Source of the DNA: a virus
Length of the DNA stretch: 36,050 bases
Virus record (IMG/VR): IMGVR_UViG_3300042939_000219
Span: 1-36,050 of that record
Reading direction: 5' to 3' (one strand)
Of this stretch, positions 1-8,071 are shown piece by piece (position 1 is the first letter of the stretch; each line of letters begins with the position of its first letter). The translations under genes and the position numbers were made by a program. The notes below the pieces were generated by a model. It made no database searches. It saw nothing but the letters and a program-made list of their open reading frames with translations, and was not told where the DNA came from.

Positions 1-188
1 GCGGAGGGCACTTCGGTTCACGGCTTGTACAGATGTATACTGTCAGCCACTAAAGGAGACTGCGATGACTATACGAGAGTTGCTGATTGAGCGGTACGCC
101 CCGCTGCGTGGATTGAAGGACCGGAGCGTGGTCATATTCGGCCAGACCGTGGACAGGCTCGAGGAGTTCCTCGGGCGAACCGCCACGC
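1..188. repeat. Terminal direct repeat, left copy
   Basis: This stretch is repeated at the right end (35863-36050) over its full length, with one difference (G at 62, C at 35924). It covers the integrase promoter region and the first 41 integrase codons. The repeat has no independent content, so the simplest reading is a circular or circularly permuted genome cut open at an arbitrary point with about 188 bp of overlap. A true short terminal repeat cannot be excluded, but a break inside the integrase gene argues against it. Confidence 0.95.
13..50 (+). promoter_or_regulatory. Candidate integrase promoter with inverted repeat
   Basis: TATACT at 36-41 is a near-consensus -10 box 23 nt before the integrase ATG. 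No good -35 box sits 16-18 bp upstream. An ACAG-N7-CTGT inverted repeat (29-32 and 40-43) overlaps the -10 box and could bind a regulator such as the divergent excisionase-like protein. The same sequence lies at 35875-35912 in the right copy. Promoter activity is inferred from the motif only. Confidence 0.45.
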
Positions 189-985
189 TGGAGGACTTCA
201 CGGACCTGCAGATGGCCAAATACCTTCGCTGGAGAGCCCAGACGCCTTGTCGCAGGCGTTTGCCAGCACCGGCCACTGTGGCCAAGGACAGGGCACATCT
301 GGTCGCTCTGGCCAACCTAGCGGCCCGCAAGCGGCTGATACCCGAGTTCGTGGATTTCCCAAGGCTCAAGGTGCCAAAGAAGCCGCCACGCGGGTACACC
401 GTCGAGGAGATGTCGGCCCTCATACGCCAGGCCCGCTACCGGATCGGGCACATCGGCAAGGTGCCGGCGTCGTGGCTGTGGATGACCATCACGCGGGCTG
501 AATGGGAAACCGGCGAGCGGTGCGGATCTCTGCTGCGGCTGCGGTGGACCGAGGTGGACTTGGCCAGGCGGACAGTCACCCTGCTCGGGGAGAACCGAAA
601 GGGCGGCGTCGAGACCATCGAGCGGTCTATCAGCGAAGAACTGGCCTCGTGGCTGGCAACTCGTGCCCAGCCGACCGGGCTGGTTTGGCCGTGGCTGGAG
701 CACCGCAAGGAGCGGAGTTTCTACACGTCGTTTAGGCAGATGGCGGAAAAGGCCGGCGTCACGCCACGCGGCACACACGCGATCCGCAAGAGCAGCGGTT
801 CCTACGTGAAGGCCGGGGGCGGGGATGCCACCGAGCACCTGGGCCACGCCAACCCGAGGACCACCAGGGACCACTACTTTGACACCCGGATCACCGGGCG
901 GCAGTCGGCCCTGGACTACCTGCCACCGCTGGATCTTGATGGCCGGAAGCCACCGGCCAGCGACGGCGATAGGCCGGCGGCGTGA
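65..985 (+). CDS. int: Tyrosine recombinase (phage integrase)
   Basis: This 306-residue protein would integrate and excise the phage genome at att sites. Residues 1-105 form an N-terminal SAM-like/core-binding region; the catalytic domain follows. The conserved set is visible: Arg152 (in GERCGSLLRLRW), Lys179 (ENRKGG), His238-x-x-Arg241 (HAIRK), His261 (LGH) and the nucleophile Tyr271 (RDHYFD). The ATG is preceded by a strong AAAGGAG. It is the only rightward gene and is divergent from the excisionase-like gene that lies just upstream across the circle junction. The C-terminal tail after residue 285 is polar and probably disordered. Whether it is serving as a phage integrase rather than a dimer resolver is not shown, but the length and context fit an integrase. 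Confidence 0.93.
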   Translation: MTIRELLIERYAPLRGLKDRSVVIFGQTVDRLEEFLGRTATLEDFTDLQMAKYLRWRAQTPCRRRLPAPATVAKDRAHLVALANLAARKRLIPEFVDFPRLKVPKKPPRGYTVEEMSALIRQARYRIGHIGKVPASWLWMTITRAEWETGERCGSLLRLRWTEVDLARRTVTLLGENRKGGVETIERSISEELASWLATRAQPTGLVWPWLEHRKERSFYTSFRQMAEKAGVTPRGTHAIRKSSGSYVKAGGGDATEHLGHANPRTTRDHYFDTRITGRQSALDYLPPLDLDGRKPPASDGDRPAA

Positions 986-1055
986 CCGAGCAAGCGGGGA
1001 GGCGACGCGGGGGAAAGGGATGAAAACCCTACGCCGCCTCAACCCGCCGCCCGGC
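986..1055. other. Convergent intergenic gap
   Basis: The integrase and the last leftward gene end facing each other across 70 bp. I see only a weak AGGG-ATGAAAA-CCCT hairpin and no T-tract terminator on either strand. An attP core could lie here or upstream of int, but nothing in a single sequence identifies it. Confidence 0.4.
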
Positions 1056-1235
1056 TCACGCATCTCGTCTGCGCGCCCGCTCGACGGCGAGCTCGCCTTT
1101 CACGCGGGACAACTCTGCGAGCAGCCGCATGACGTGGGCCGCCATGGTGCCGCTGGTCCCGGTGTACGCCCCGCTGAACTTGCGGGCGTCCCACTCGCAC
1201 TGAGCCAGGTAGGCGTCGGTCAGCGGCTCAGCCAC
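1056..1235 (-). CDS. Small hypothetical protein, end of the leftward gene array
   Basis: This 59-residue protein is not recognised. The chosen GTG start (1233-1235) overlaps the end of the preceding gene and has GGGAG seven bases upstream. The N-terminal half is mixed (EPLTDAYLAQCEWDARKF); the C-terminal half is a charged helix (MRLLAELSRVKGELAVERARRR) likely to be a short coiled coil. It is the last gene before the convergent integrase, so it sits at the distal end of the leftward transcripts. The start is the main uncertainty. Confidence 0.5.
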   Translation of the reverse strand: MAEPLTDAYLAQCEWDARKFSGAYTGTSGTMAAHVMRLLAELSRVKGELAVERARRRDA

Positions 1236-1794
1236 TGGCGTGCTCCCGGTACACCACCAGTGCGATGGCGGCATAGGCAGCGATATCCAGCAGCGTGTCC
1301 TCAACGCCGTCGAACTCGACTTCGCCACGGCGAAAGAAACTTCTCAGCCGCTGCATCTTGTCGGCCATCCGCAGCACGCACCCAGCGTAGGCCGGCACGT
1401 TGATCACGTCGGCCGAGTTACGGATGTTGGCCAGGGCGTCTTCGTCCACGCCGTAATCCAGCGTCTTGCGCAGGTGCAGCGACCGAAGCTCCTCGAGCAC
1501 GGCCACGAAAGCGTCCGTGCCGGGCCGGTACTTTGGCGGCTGCGTGTCCCACTCGGCGTAGGTCTCGCTGAGCACGCCGTCGCCGGCTTGCCGCTGCAGC
1601 AGGTGTTCGATGACAGGCACGTCGGCCGACGATTTGTCGGTTTGCATTTCCTCGGTACTTGCGACGGAGTGCCTAGGTTTTGTCGTTGGCGACACGTATC
1701 CCACCATCTTCGGGTCATCGGCCGGCGTGGCCGCCATTCGCTCGCTGACTGCCGCACGGATGGCTGCGCTGGATTCTTCGAGGGTCGTGGTCAT
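1228..1794 (-). CDS. MazG-like / nucleotide-modification-associated (DUF1599-type) protein
   Basis: The protein has 188 residues: an unstructured polar N-terminus (1-60) and an all-helical C-terminal domain (about 60-182). The pattern LRKTLDYGVDED (109-119), then RMADKMQRLRSFFRRG (142-157), then VEDTLLDIAAYAAIAL (164-179) is the signature of the DUF1599 / nucleotide-modification-associated domain 1 family. That family is related to MazG/dUTPase-like NTP pyrophosphohydrolases and is common in phages. By family knowledge it could hydrolyse or handle modified nucleotides; the substrate is unknown. It starts in an ATGA overlap with the metallophosphoesterase gene, suggesting coupled translation. 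Confidence 0.75.
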   Translation of the reverse strand: MTTTLEESSAAIRAAVSERMAATPADDPKMVGYVSPTTKPRHSVASTEEMQTDKSSADVPVIEHLLQRQAGDGVLSETYAEWDTQPPKYRPGTDAFVAVLEELRSLHLRKTLDYGVDEDALANIRNSADVINVPAYAGCVLRMADKMQRLRSFFRRGEVEFDGVEDTLLDIAAYAAIALVVYREHASG

Positions 1795-2867
1795 TCCTTG
1801 GCCTTTCGTAAGTCACGGTCGCAGAACAATGGATAAGCCCGCGTCACCTCGTTGCGGCCGTGGTCGATGATGGCCATGCCCTGGCACGGCCGCTCTGGTG
1901 ATGCGACACGCTCAGCGTATGGCGAATGTCCAATCACGCTGCCGTTGGCGACGTAGCGTGCGCCACGCAGCCAGCCCCAAGAGTGGTAGTGGCCGAATAT
2001 GGTCAGGTTCGCTTTGCGGCCTGCGTCCCAGCGGGCGATTGCTTTGCTCGCTGGCAAGGCCAAGCCGTACACGCCACCAGCAAACCTGATTGAGTGGCCA
2101 TGAGTCGTGCGAACGAGGAACCCGTCGAGATCCACATAGCCCAGGTGGCCTTCGGCAATCTGCCACCGCACGTTTGTGTTCTTCTCCTCGCGTGCGAGCG
2201 TGAAGTACATCAGCTGCTCCCACGAATGATCGAGCTCCGTGGCGATTCGGTTTTTCTCGGTGCTTCGCCCATGGTTGCCGGCGTTGGTGCAGACGATGAC
2301 TTGCTCGGCGTGCGTGGCCACGCTGTCGATGAGTCCACGCAAACGCTCCGCAATCCAGCGGGTGGCGTTCATCGGGGAGAGTTGGGCCACCTCGACGCAG
2401 TCAGGGTGTATGTGCCCAGTCAGAAAGTCGCCGCCCAACCAGATGAGCACCCGCCGCACGTCGGCCTGGTTCCGCTCGTGTTGTAGGCAATCCAGGAACC
2501 GCTCCTCAAGCTCGGCCAGCCGCTGCTGGCACACGTCGAGCGAATAGTCGTTCTCCCCGTTGACGGTCTCGGGAAGCACCCGCTCCTCGCAATGCACGTC
2601 CGACAGCATGAGAATCGCCGTGGCGTCATGCTTGGCACGCTTTCGGCCTTTGACGCTTTTGGTCAAGGACACGGACTTCACGCCTTGCAGCGATGCCAGT
2701 GAGTCGCCCCGCTCGCGCTCCTTGTCGATCTGGAGCAACGCCGCCTTGTATCGGCTCCTGAGCGTGGCTACCTCGCCCCGCAGTCGGGCCAACTCGGCGT
2801 CAGCCGCCAGGCGGTCGGCGTCGGCGATTGACGCGGCCACCTCGTCGGTCAGTCTGCGACTAGCCAT
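1791..2867 (-). CDS. Calcineurin-like metallophosphoesterase with N-terminal coiled coil
   Basis: A 358-residue protein. Residues 1-60 form a charged heptad-like helix (ADAELARLRGEVATLRSRYKA). Residues 84-300 carry the dimetal phosphoesterase motifs: SDVH (89-92), GGD (145-147), GNH (197-199), THGH (255-258) and GHYH (292-295). Members act on phosphodiesters, phosphoproteins or DNA ends (SbcD/Mre11 are relatives); the substrate here is unknown. The ATG has GGAG seven bases upstream and overlaps the end of the 81-residue gene by 19 bp. The neighbouring MazG-like protein suggests a role in nucleotide or nucleic-acid metabolism, which is inference. Confidence 0.88.
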   Translation of the reverse strand: MASRRLTDEVAASIADADRLAADAELARLRGEVATLRSRYKAALLQIDKERERGDSLASLQGVKSVSLTKSVKGRKRAKHDATAILMLSDVHCEERVLPETVNGENDYSLDVCQQRLAELEERFLDCLQHERNQADVRRVLIWLGGDFLTGHIHPDCVEVAQLSPMNATRWIAERLRGLIDSVATHAEQVIVCTNAGNHGRSTEKNRIATELDHSWEQLMYFTLAREEKNTNVRWQIAEGHLGYVDLDGFLVRTTHGHSIRFAGGVYGLALPASKAIARWDAGRKANLTIFGHYHSWGWLRGARYVANGSVIGHSPYAERVASPERPCQGMAIIDHGRNEVTRAYPLFCDRDLRKAKE

Positions 2868-3094
2868 TTCTCGACTCCTCGCTGGCCGATGTCGATGCCA
2901 CGAGCCTGCAAGGCCTTTGACAGTGCCGTGGCCGTGCCGGTCTTCGTGCCGCCCAACGCTCCGCTGCGGTACTGCCGCCGCACCTCTTCAAGCTCGGCGA
3001 GCAGGTCCGCCGGCACCTTCTCGTGCCACGGCTTGAATCCTTTCTTGGGCAGCAAGCCCTGCACGTCCTCGAGCAGCTTTGTTGACTTAGGCAT
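2849..3094 (-). CDS. Small putative DNA-binding protein
   Basis: This basic 81-residue protein is predicted to be helical. Its C-terminal half (about 50-78, TALSKALQARGIDIGQRGVEKWL) looks like a helix-turn-helix, and a similar sequence occurs in small phage proteins of unknown function. No catalytic motif is present. The ATG is preceded by GGAGG and overlaps the end of the HExxH gene by 8 bp. A regulatory role is possible but not shown. Confidence 0.6.
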   Translation of the reverse strand: MPKSTKLLEDVQGLLPKKGFKPWHEKVPADLLAELEEVRRQYRSGALGGTKTGTATALSKALQARGIDIGQRGVEKWLVAD

Positions 3095-3371
3095 CCTTCA
3101 CCTCCTTGTAGCCAAGGCTCACGAGCGTGCGCCTGATCACCTTCGCCGCCTCGGTCACGCTCTCCTCAGAGATCGTCGGGCCGAGTGCCGCGTGCAGCAG
3201 CTCGTGCACGATGGTCTCCATGCGAGCCCCGCCACGCAGCCGCTCGTCAATCAGAATGCGGGGCCGTGCGGCGTTGGGAAAGAACGTCCACCCGGCAGCG
3301 TCGCCAGTGAGACGGGTGAACCGCAGCAGCCACCGCTTGCCGTCTATCGTGACGTGGTGGTCTTCTGGCAC
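3087..3371 (-). CDS. Small HExxH metallopeptidase-like protein
   Basis: The 94-residue protein carries a zinc-metallopeptidase motif, HELLH at 56-60 (METIVHELLHAALG), on a predicted helix. A beta-rich N-terminus precedes it and a helix with acidic residues (TISEESVTEAAKVI) follows; an acidic residue there could be the third zinc ligand. It resembles short SprT/IrrE-like minimal metallopeptidases found in phages. The GTG start follows GAGGTGAAGC. The substrate is unknown and activity is not proven by the motif. It sits in the accessory block after the tail fibre. Confidence 0.72.
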   Translation of the reverse strand: MPEDHHVTIDGKRWLLRFTRLTGDAAGWTFFPNAARPRILIDERLRGGARMETIVHELLHAALGPTISEESVTEAAKVIRRTLVSLGYKEVKDA

Positions 3372-3374
3372 GCT

Positions 3375-3521
3375 TCACCTCGTGGCCGCCAGGTAGAGCC
3401 CCACATTGGCGAACGCATAACCGGCGTAGGCAATCGCCAGCCCGCTCTTCCCGTGCCAGGCGAGATCCGCCGCCACGTAGGCGTACACGACGCCTGTGAG
3501 TGCAATGAGCCAGCCGGCCAT
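3375..3521 (-). CDS. Small two-helix membrane protein
   Basis: This 48-residue protein has two hydrophobic helices (about 3-20 and 28-45) joined by a short AWHGKSG turn, with no soluble domain. The ATG has AAAGGG upstream. Comparable tiny membrane proteins occur in many phages. A holin-like or superinfection role can be imagined, but it is far from the lysis block and nothing in the sequence decides it. Confidence 0.6.
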   Translation of the reverse strand: MAGWLIALTGVVYAYVAADLAWHGKSGLAIAYAGYAFANVGLYLAATR

Positions 3522-3556
3522 TTGGTGCCCTTTCACCCGCCACACTAGCGGGGGCG

Positions 3557-3928
3557 TCAACCGGCGGCCTTGGACCTGGCACGGTTGCAGGCAATGCGAA
3601 TGAGCCATTTGGCCCCGTAGTCGCTCCACGGCAGGATGGTCTGCCGGTTGGCAAGCCGCTTGTAGTGCTCCTGCCGCATGGCGTTGACGATCTCGTTCAT
3701 GCCCGGCCCCTCGCACCAGGCTGGACCGTTGGCGTTCATGCGTCGGGCCATCTTGTTGCACGAGCAGCCCATGTTGGCGGTCAGGCCGAACCAATCCTTC
3801 AGCAGCCGCTTGAGCTCGGTGCCAGGGCCGTCGCCAACGGCATCGCCAGGAGCAGCAGCAGCCGCACCAGTGCCGCAGTCACGGTACACGACCCGCCCGT
3901 TCGCAATGACTTTTTCGGCGCAGCCCAC
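3557..3928 (-). CDS. Hypothetical protein with paired cysteines
   Basis: A 123-residue protein starting at a GTG with AGGAG eight bases upstream. The core reads GPGTELKRLLKDWFGL, then GCSCNKMARRMNANGPAWCEG, then a basic C-terminal helix (AKWLIRIACNRARSKA). From memory this arrangement recurs in proteins from Planctomycetes and their phages, where the GCxC...MNxxGPxxC segment may bind metal; its function is not known to me. It follows the big fibre gene by 19 bp and is probably co-transcribed with it. Host assignment rests partly on such genes. Confidence 0.65.
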   Translation of the reverse strand: MGCAEKVIANGRVVYRDCGTGAAAAAPGDAVGDGPGTELKRLLKDWFGLTANMGCSCNKMARRMNANGPAWCEGPGMNEIVNAMRQEHYKRLANRQTILPWSDYGAKWLIRIACNRARSKAAG

Positions 3929-3947
3929 TCAAAAGGCTCCTGCTTGG

Positions 3948-6287
3948 TCACTCGTTTACGTCTGTGATCTGAATAGTGAACGACTTGTCAAAATAAAATC
4001 CGCTTGTGTCTGTCGTGCGAATGGTCACGCTCGCCGATGGCTCTTGCTCGTAGTCAAATGCCCTAGACGTTTTGAGCACATTCCCCACGATCTGAAATCC
4101 ATCGCCGCTGACGATTGTATATGTGTGCGAGTCGTTGAACGCCGGGTCGTTTAGGTCGGCGTCCGTGGTTGTCAAGGTTCCGACAGTGGTGCTGGAAGGC
4201 TCGTTTTCTGCCACTGTGTTTGACGATAGCGTGATGTCAGTCGGTGCGCTGCTGATGACCAGCGTTGATGTTGTGGAAACATACTTGGCCTTCACCTGGG
4301 TGCCGGTAAGCGTTGGCGCGTAGCTCTGCTGTGTCGAGCCGCCGAACAGCACGTACTGAGCTTCAGGCGCTGGATCGCCAGTGAAGTCCACTGTCAGCGT
4401 TGTATTGGTAAACGTCGCCGAGTCCGCAAGGCTGCCTGGATTCGTTTTGATGTCCGTGAACACGACGGTGCCGTACAGGAACGACACGGTGCCGCTAGTG
4501 TTGAGCGTGCGAACCATCCGCACTTCGCCTGTGTAGCCAGGCATGCCGAACGTGATGTCTACCGTGGGGTCTCCGGTGCCGGCAGCATTCTTCATGAAGC
4601 CGCCAAAGAAAGTCGTGGAGCCGCCATCGGCCACGAGCGTTACGGCTCTGCCTAGCCGCACGTCGTTCTGGAAATCGACAGTGCCCGAGCCGCGACCGCC
4701 GACAACGACCGTCTGATCGCCGCTTGACGCTTGCACGCTGATGACCTTGTCGGTCGAAAATCCGCCGTCGATGAAAAGCCGAGCCGTTCCGCCAATGCCG
4801 GATGCGGTGTCGCCAACAAGCACCTCCTGCACGCCGGCTGCGCCAAAAGCACCGGACGAACCAAAGGCGTCGCGGCCAGCAACCAACGTGCCCTGCTTTA
4901 CCTGAACAGGCTCGGTGAATGTGTTCGCGCCGCTGAGAACCCACAAGCCAGTGCCGCTCTTTACAACGGTTGTGGTGTAGCTCAAAGACGCATCAGAAAT
5001 AGCACCGGCAATCTCGTTGTCCTCGGCGTTCGTGCCCGTCAGTGTCAGCGTCCGTGAGCAGTCGCCAGCGTGCGTGATAGGCGTGGTCAGAATAAGTGGA
5101 TCTGTGCCGCTCGCGTCAATGGTGGCGTCTCCACGCATGACGATTGTCGCATTGCTCGTGTGTCCCGGCCCGGTGTACAGCAGCGTGGTCACGCAGTCAT
5201 ATTCGCAATTTCCGAGCCACACGGTGATGTCGTTGCAGCCCGAGAACTCAAGCGACTCGGTGTCAGTCGGCAACTGCTTCCAACACACAGTCACGGACAA
5301 ATCACAGAAGGCACTGCCGCATGGCACAGGCTCGATGTTAAACGCATCCCAGCACATCACGAACGTCTGGCTAAACGAAACAAAATCGCAGCTGCATTCG
5401 GCAGTTGGAGCGACCAGCGTGCCGTGGATGCGTATCGGCGACTTCGTGGTGCCGGTCACGGTCACTTCAATTGTGTCGCTAAACTCAGGCTGCCGGCTCT
5501 TGCGTGGCTGATAGAACGTCAGCCCGTACCCCTTGCTGGCGTGCGTTTCGCAGCAGCACAACGTGAGCGGATCTCGGCAGCGAAACAGCCCCTCTTCGCA
5601 CTTCTCGCACTCCGTAGAACCGACCCCTTGGAATTGACCGCCAGCCGCTTCGCACTCGGCCTGTGTCATCGGCGAGTTTTCGTGAGGCACGAGCTCGCCG
5701 TCTTCTTCGACACAGCACGCCCCCTTGCATGCCGTGGGGCACGGCTCAGTGTCTAGAGTGCCGGTGCAATCGGCCTGCTCTGTCGTTTCGCAAACGACCT
5801 GCCCGTCTGAGTTTTCTGTGCAGCAGGACTGCGGGCATCCGTCGTAGCAACAACGCAAAGCAGACCACTCGTGAGCGCAGTCGGCCTCGAGAGTGTCAGT
5901 GCAGTTGTTTCCATCGCAGCATCGGCCCTTGCAGCCAGTAAAGTTGCCCTGTAGGTCAAATGGAAATACCGTAGTCAAAGCATCGCACACAGGACAGCAC
6001 AAGTCTTCCAACAAGTCAGCCATGTTGACCAACTCTTGGACGCGGCCGTCGAAGATTTGCTCTGGCAGGCAGCCGCAGCACTGGTCGTTTTCCCCCCAAC
6101 GGAAGAATGCCTTGCCCTCTGGGCATGGGTTGTCATTCGGGTGCCACGTGTCACCGCAACACTCGCCAGAGTTTTTTGGAGTGCGCCATACACCGCCGCA
6201 GCACACGCCGTCACAACACGTTGCGCTGGCCACAATTTTGCCATCGCGTAGAACCGGGCCACCGTCGTTGAACGGAATGGTGGTCAT
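3948..6287 (-). CDS. Large mosaic tail fibre / adhesin: Cys-rich, autotransporter-repeat and cadherin-like parts
   Basis: A 779-residue protein in three parts. Residues 20-410 hold 46 cysteines, with three tandem units of the form CxxxCC...AxC (about 119-137, 151-174, 187-212). Residues about 430-670 are Gly/Thr/Val-rich beta strands, including an autotransporter-associated repeat (GLWVLSGANTFTEPVQVKQG, 448-467). Residues about 675-779 look cadherin-like (VAENEPSSTTVGTLTTTDAD, ending ITDVNE). No cysteine occurs after 410. The last tail-module position and the adhesive domains suggest a receptor-binding fibre or tip protein. The ATG overlaps the preceding stop (ATGA). No intramolecular chaperone domain is evident. 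Cys-rich units of this type are, as I recall, frequent in secreted planctomycete proteins. Confidence 0.75.
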   Translation of the reverse strand: MTTIPFNDGGPVLRDGKIVASATCCDGVCCGGVWRTPKNSGECCGDTWHPNDNPCPEGKAFFRWGENDQCCGCLPEQIFDGRVQELVNMADLLEDLCCPVCDALTTVFPFDLQGNFTGCKGRCCDGNNCTDTLEADCAHEWSALRCCYDGCPQSCCTENSDGQVVCETTEQADCTGTLDTEPCPTACKGACCVEEDGELVPHENSPMTQAECEAAGGQFQGVGSTECEKCEEGLFRCRDPLTLCCCETHASKGYGLTFYQPRKSRQPEFSDTIEVTVTGTTKSPIRIHGTLVAPTAECSCDFVSFSQTFVMCWDAFNIEPVPCGSAFCDLSVTVCWKQLPTDTESLEFSGCNDITVWLGNCEYDCVTTLLYTGPGHTSNATIVMRGDATIDASGTDPLILTTPITHAGDCSRTLTLTGTNAEDNEIAGAISDASLSYTTTVVKSGTGLWVLSGANTFTEPVQVKQGTLVAGRDAFGSSGAFGAAGVQEVLVGDTASGIGGTARLFIDGGFSTDKVISVQASSGDQTVVVGGRGSGTVDFQNDVRLGRAVTLVADGGSTTFFGGFMKNAAGTGDPTVDITFGMPGYTGEVRMVRTLNTSGTVSFLYGTVVFTDIKTNPGSLADSATFTNTTLTVDFTGDPAPEAQYVLFGGSTQQSYAPTLTGTQVKAKYVSTTSTLVISSAPTDITLSSNTVAENEPSSTTVGTLTTTDADLNDPAFNDSHTYTIVSGDGFQIVGNVLKTSRAFDYEQEPSASVTIRTTDTSGFYFDKSFTIQITDVNE

Positions 6288-6769
6288 GACGCTGTGGAGC
6301 ACGACGTAATGTCGTACCAACGTATGCACTGATTCGCGTCGTGCCCAAGCATCTGCACGTTCGTGCCTTGATAGCCAGGCAGGATACTCATGTCGAAGCC
6401 GGCGATGTATCTAGTGCATGTGGCCGTGTCTGGGTGAACCGCGACGGCGTACCATCCGAAGCCATTGTTGCCAAGTGCGACCCACTGACACGTGCTGTTG
6501 CCTGACACGCTCAAAAACTGATTGTGCGCTACGACCGTGATGGCAGAGGCCACGCTGCCGGGCGTGCCGTTGTAGATGGTGACAACAGCAGACGAGCTTG
6601 CTGGCCAGTTTGTGCCAGAGTGGCGAGCAAGCATGAGACGCACACCGCGAGACATGGTGGCGTCTTTCTCGCCGCTCAAGTCTAGGCGTGGCTCGTCACG
6701 CTCGACCAGGCGAACGGCCTTGCCGATACGCTTGGCGTCGTTGAGTGAAAAGCCGAACGTGTCAGCCAT
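6284..6769 (-). CDS. Putative minor tail protein
   Basis: A 161-residue protein. The N-terminal 45 residues are charged and helical (LNDAKRIGKAVRLVERDEPR); the rest is beta-rich with small residues and four cysteines (QWVALGNNGFGWYAVAVHP). I do not recognise a named domain. It starts seven bases after GAGGAG, four bases after the previous stop, and overlaps the fibre gene. It probably forms part of the distal tail or links the fibre to the tail, on position alone. Confidence 0.6.
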   Translation of the reverse strand: MADTFGFSLNDAKRIGKAVRLVERDEPRLDLSGEKDATMSRGVRLMLARHSGTNWPASSSAVVTIYNGTPGSVASAITVVAHNQFLSVSGNSTCQWVALGNNGFGWYAVAVHPDTATCTRYIAGFDMSILPGYQGTNVQMLGHDANQCIRWYDITSCSTAS

Positions 6770-6772
6770 CCG

Positions 6773-7153
6773 CTACTCCTCGAAGACGACGTAGCGAATC
6801 TTTCCTGTGGTGCCGTAACCCTTGGCAGCCAGCGTAATGGTCGGCACAAGTGGCACGACGGCGGCGGCCCCACGCCCGAGCTTGCAAAACTCTTGGATGT
6901 TTGTGCCGTCGTACGAGCCGATGGCGACATACGCTGTGCCGCTGGTGGCCGTGCTGAGATTGCGGAACCCGGCGTATCCTGCCGACGAGATTGCCCCTTT
7001 AGAGAGCGTTGAGACGGCCGTGCTCACGGTCACGATTTGAGCGTGGACGCCTTGTGCGGCCTGGTTAAACCGCAGGCCAGACGCGGAAAAGGTTTCGTTG
7101 TGGTTGCCGTTGGCGACCGCCACATTGAGCGACAGCGTGACTTCATTGGCCAT
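6773..7153 (-). CDS. Putative tail structural protein
   Basis: The 126-residue product is rich in Ala, Gly, Ser, Thr and Val with alternating hydrophobicity, as in beta-sandwich tail or decoration proteins. A segment about AVSTLSKGAISSAGYAG to AYVAIGSYDG suggests an Ig-like fold, but no family is certain. The ATG is preceded by AGGAG. It lies between the 301-residue tail protein and the fibre-proximal genes, which supports a virion role. Confidence 0.58.
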   Translation of the reverse strand: MANEVTLSLNVAVANGNHNETFSASGLRFNQAAQGVHAQIVTVSTAVSTLSKGAISSAGYAGFRNLSTATSGTAYVAIGSYDGTNIQEFCKLGRGAAAVVPLVPTITLAAKGYGTTGKIRYVVFEE

Positions 7154-7162
7154 GACTAACTC

Positions 7163-8068
7163 CTACAAAAGCCCGCAAGTGCGGAGCATGGTGGTGTGGT
7201 CCTTCTCTTCGTACGGCTTAATGCTCAGCACGCCTGGGTCTTCTCCGACAGCCTTGGCAGTGCCGTCTGCATTGAGCGGCACAGGCTTGCTGACAGGATT
7301 GCCGCCCTTGTCCATGATGGCCCGACGCTCGCTGCCGACGATTTCGTGATAGCCAACGTCGTAGTAGCGGATCTTCCAATCGGCCGGGTTGTAGGTCCAC
7401 TCAACCGACACGCTCCAGACCTGATTCTTTTGGTCAAACTCGGCACCGTATCCAGTGACTCGCAGCGTATATGGTGCCGCCCCCAGGAAGGCGATCTGGT
7501 TGCACGTGTTGAGGTACGTGAAGAGCGTGGCGAAGTCTGGGGCCGTGACGTTGGAATTGGTGAACGTCAGCCGCAGCAGGGCCGTGTCTTCCTCAAGCCC
7601 ATCAACCGGGTCGCCTGCCGAATTGAGCGGCGGCTTAATGGGAGCGTCTGGGTCGGCTTGATTGGACTCGCTCGCTGGTCGCCGCTCTTGCAGCGACTGA
7701 ATGCTAATCTTCAACCACGTGCGATCCTCGTCCGACTGATTTGGGTCGTCCGTGTCTTCTTCCGGCTTGGCGTCGTAGTTGACTGTAACCTTGACGCAGA
7801 ACTCGTTCTCATCGTCGTAATACTGAAAGTCTCTGCCGGTTACATAGAACTGAATGCCGCCGACATTCGTTTCGTCGTTAATGTGCGGAATCTTGCTGTT
7901 GCCAAACTCAGGCCACGTCGCGGTGTCATTCTTGATGGCACCAAAATCTGGCGCGGCGTCGCAAATGACTAGCAGTTCCACCGAGCCGGTGTACTGAATC
8001 GAGCCCTTCTCGGACTTCGTTTCCTTGAACTGAAACGACCGCAGCTGTCGGACGGTGCGAATGGCCAT
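7163..8068 (-). CDS. Putative distal tail / baseplate-hub protein
   Basis: A 301-residue acidic, beta-rich protein with many aromatic residues. It follows the tape-measure gene directly (3 bp gap), where distal-tail or hub proteins are encoded in siphophages, so that role is inferred from order. No protease or lysozyme domain is visible. The N-terminus (MAIRTVRQLRSFQFKETKSE) is basic. A strong ribosome-binding site is lacking, so translation may be coupled to the preceding gene. Confidence 0.6.
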   Translation of the reverse strand: MAIRTVRQLRSFQFKETKSEKGSIQYTGSVELLVICDAAPDFGAIKNDTATWPEFGNSKIPHINDETNVGGIQFYVTGRDFQYYDDENEFCVKVTVNYDAKPEEDTDDPNQSDEDRTWLKISIQSLQERRPASESNQADPDAPIKPPLNSAGDPVDGLEEDTALLRLTFTNSNVTAPDFATLFTYLNTCNQIAFLGAAPYTLRVTGYGAEFDQKNQVWSVSVEWTYNPADWKIRYYDVGYHEIVGSERRAIMDKGGNPVSKPVPLNADGTAKAVGEDPGVLSIKPYEEKDHTTMLRTCGLL

Positions 8069-8071
8069 CGG

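Noticed and set aside
986-1055. Bidirectional terminator between int and the leftward array
   Set aside because: Only a weak 4-bp stem without T tracts is present, which is not enough.
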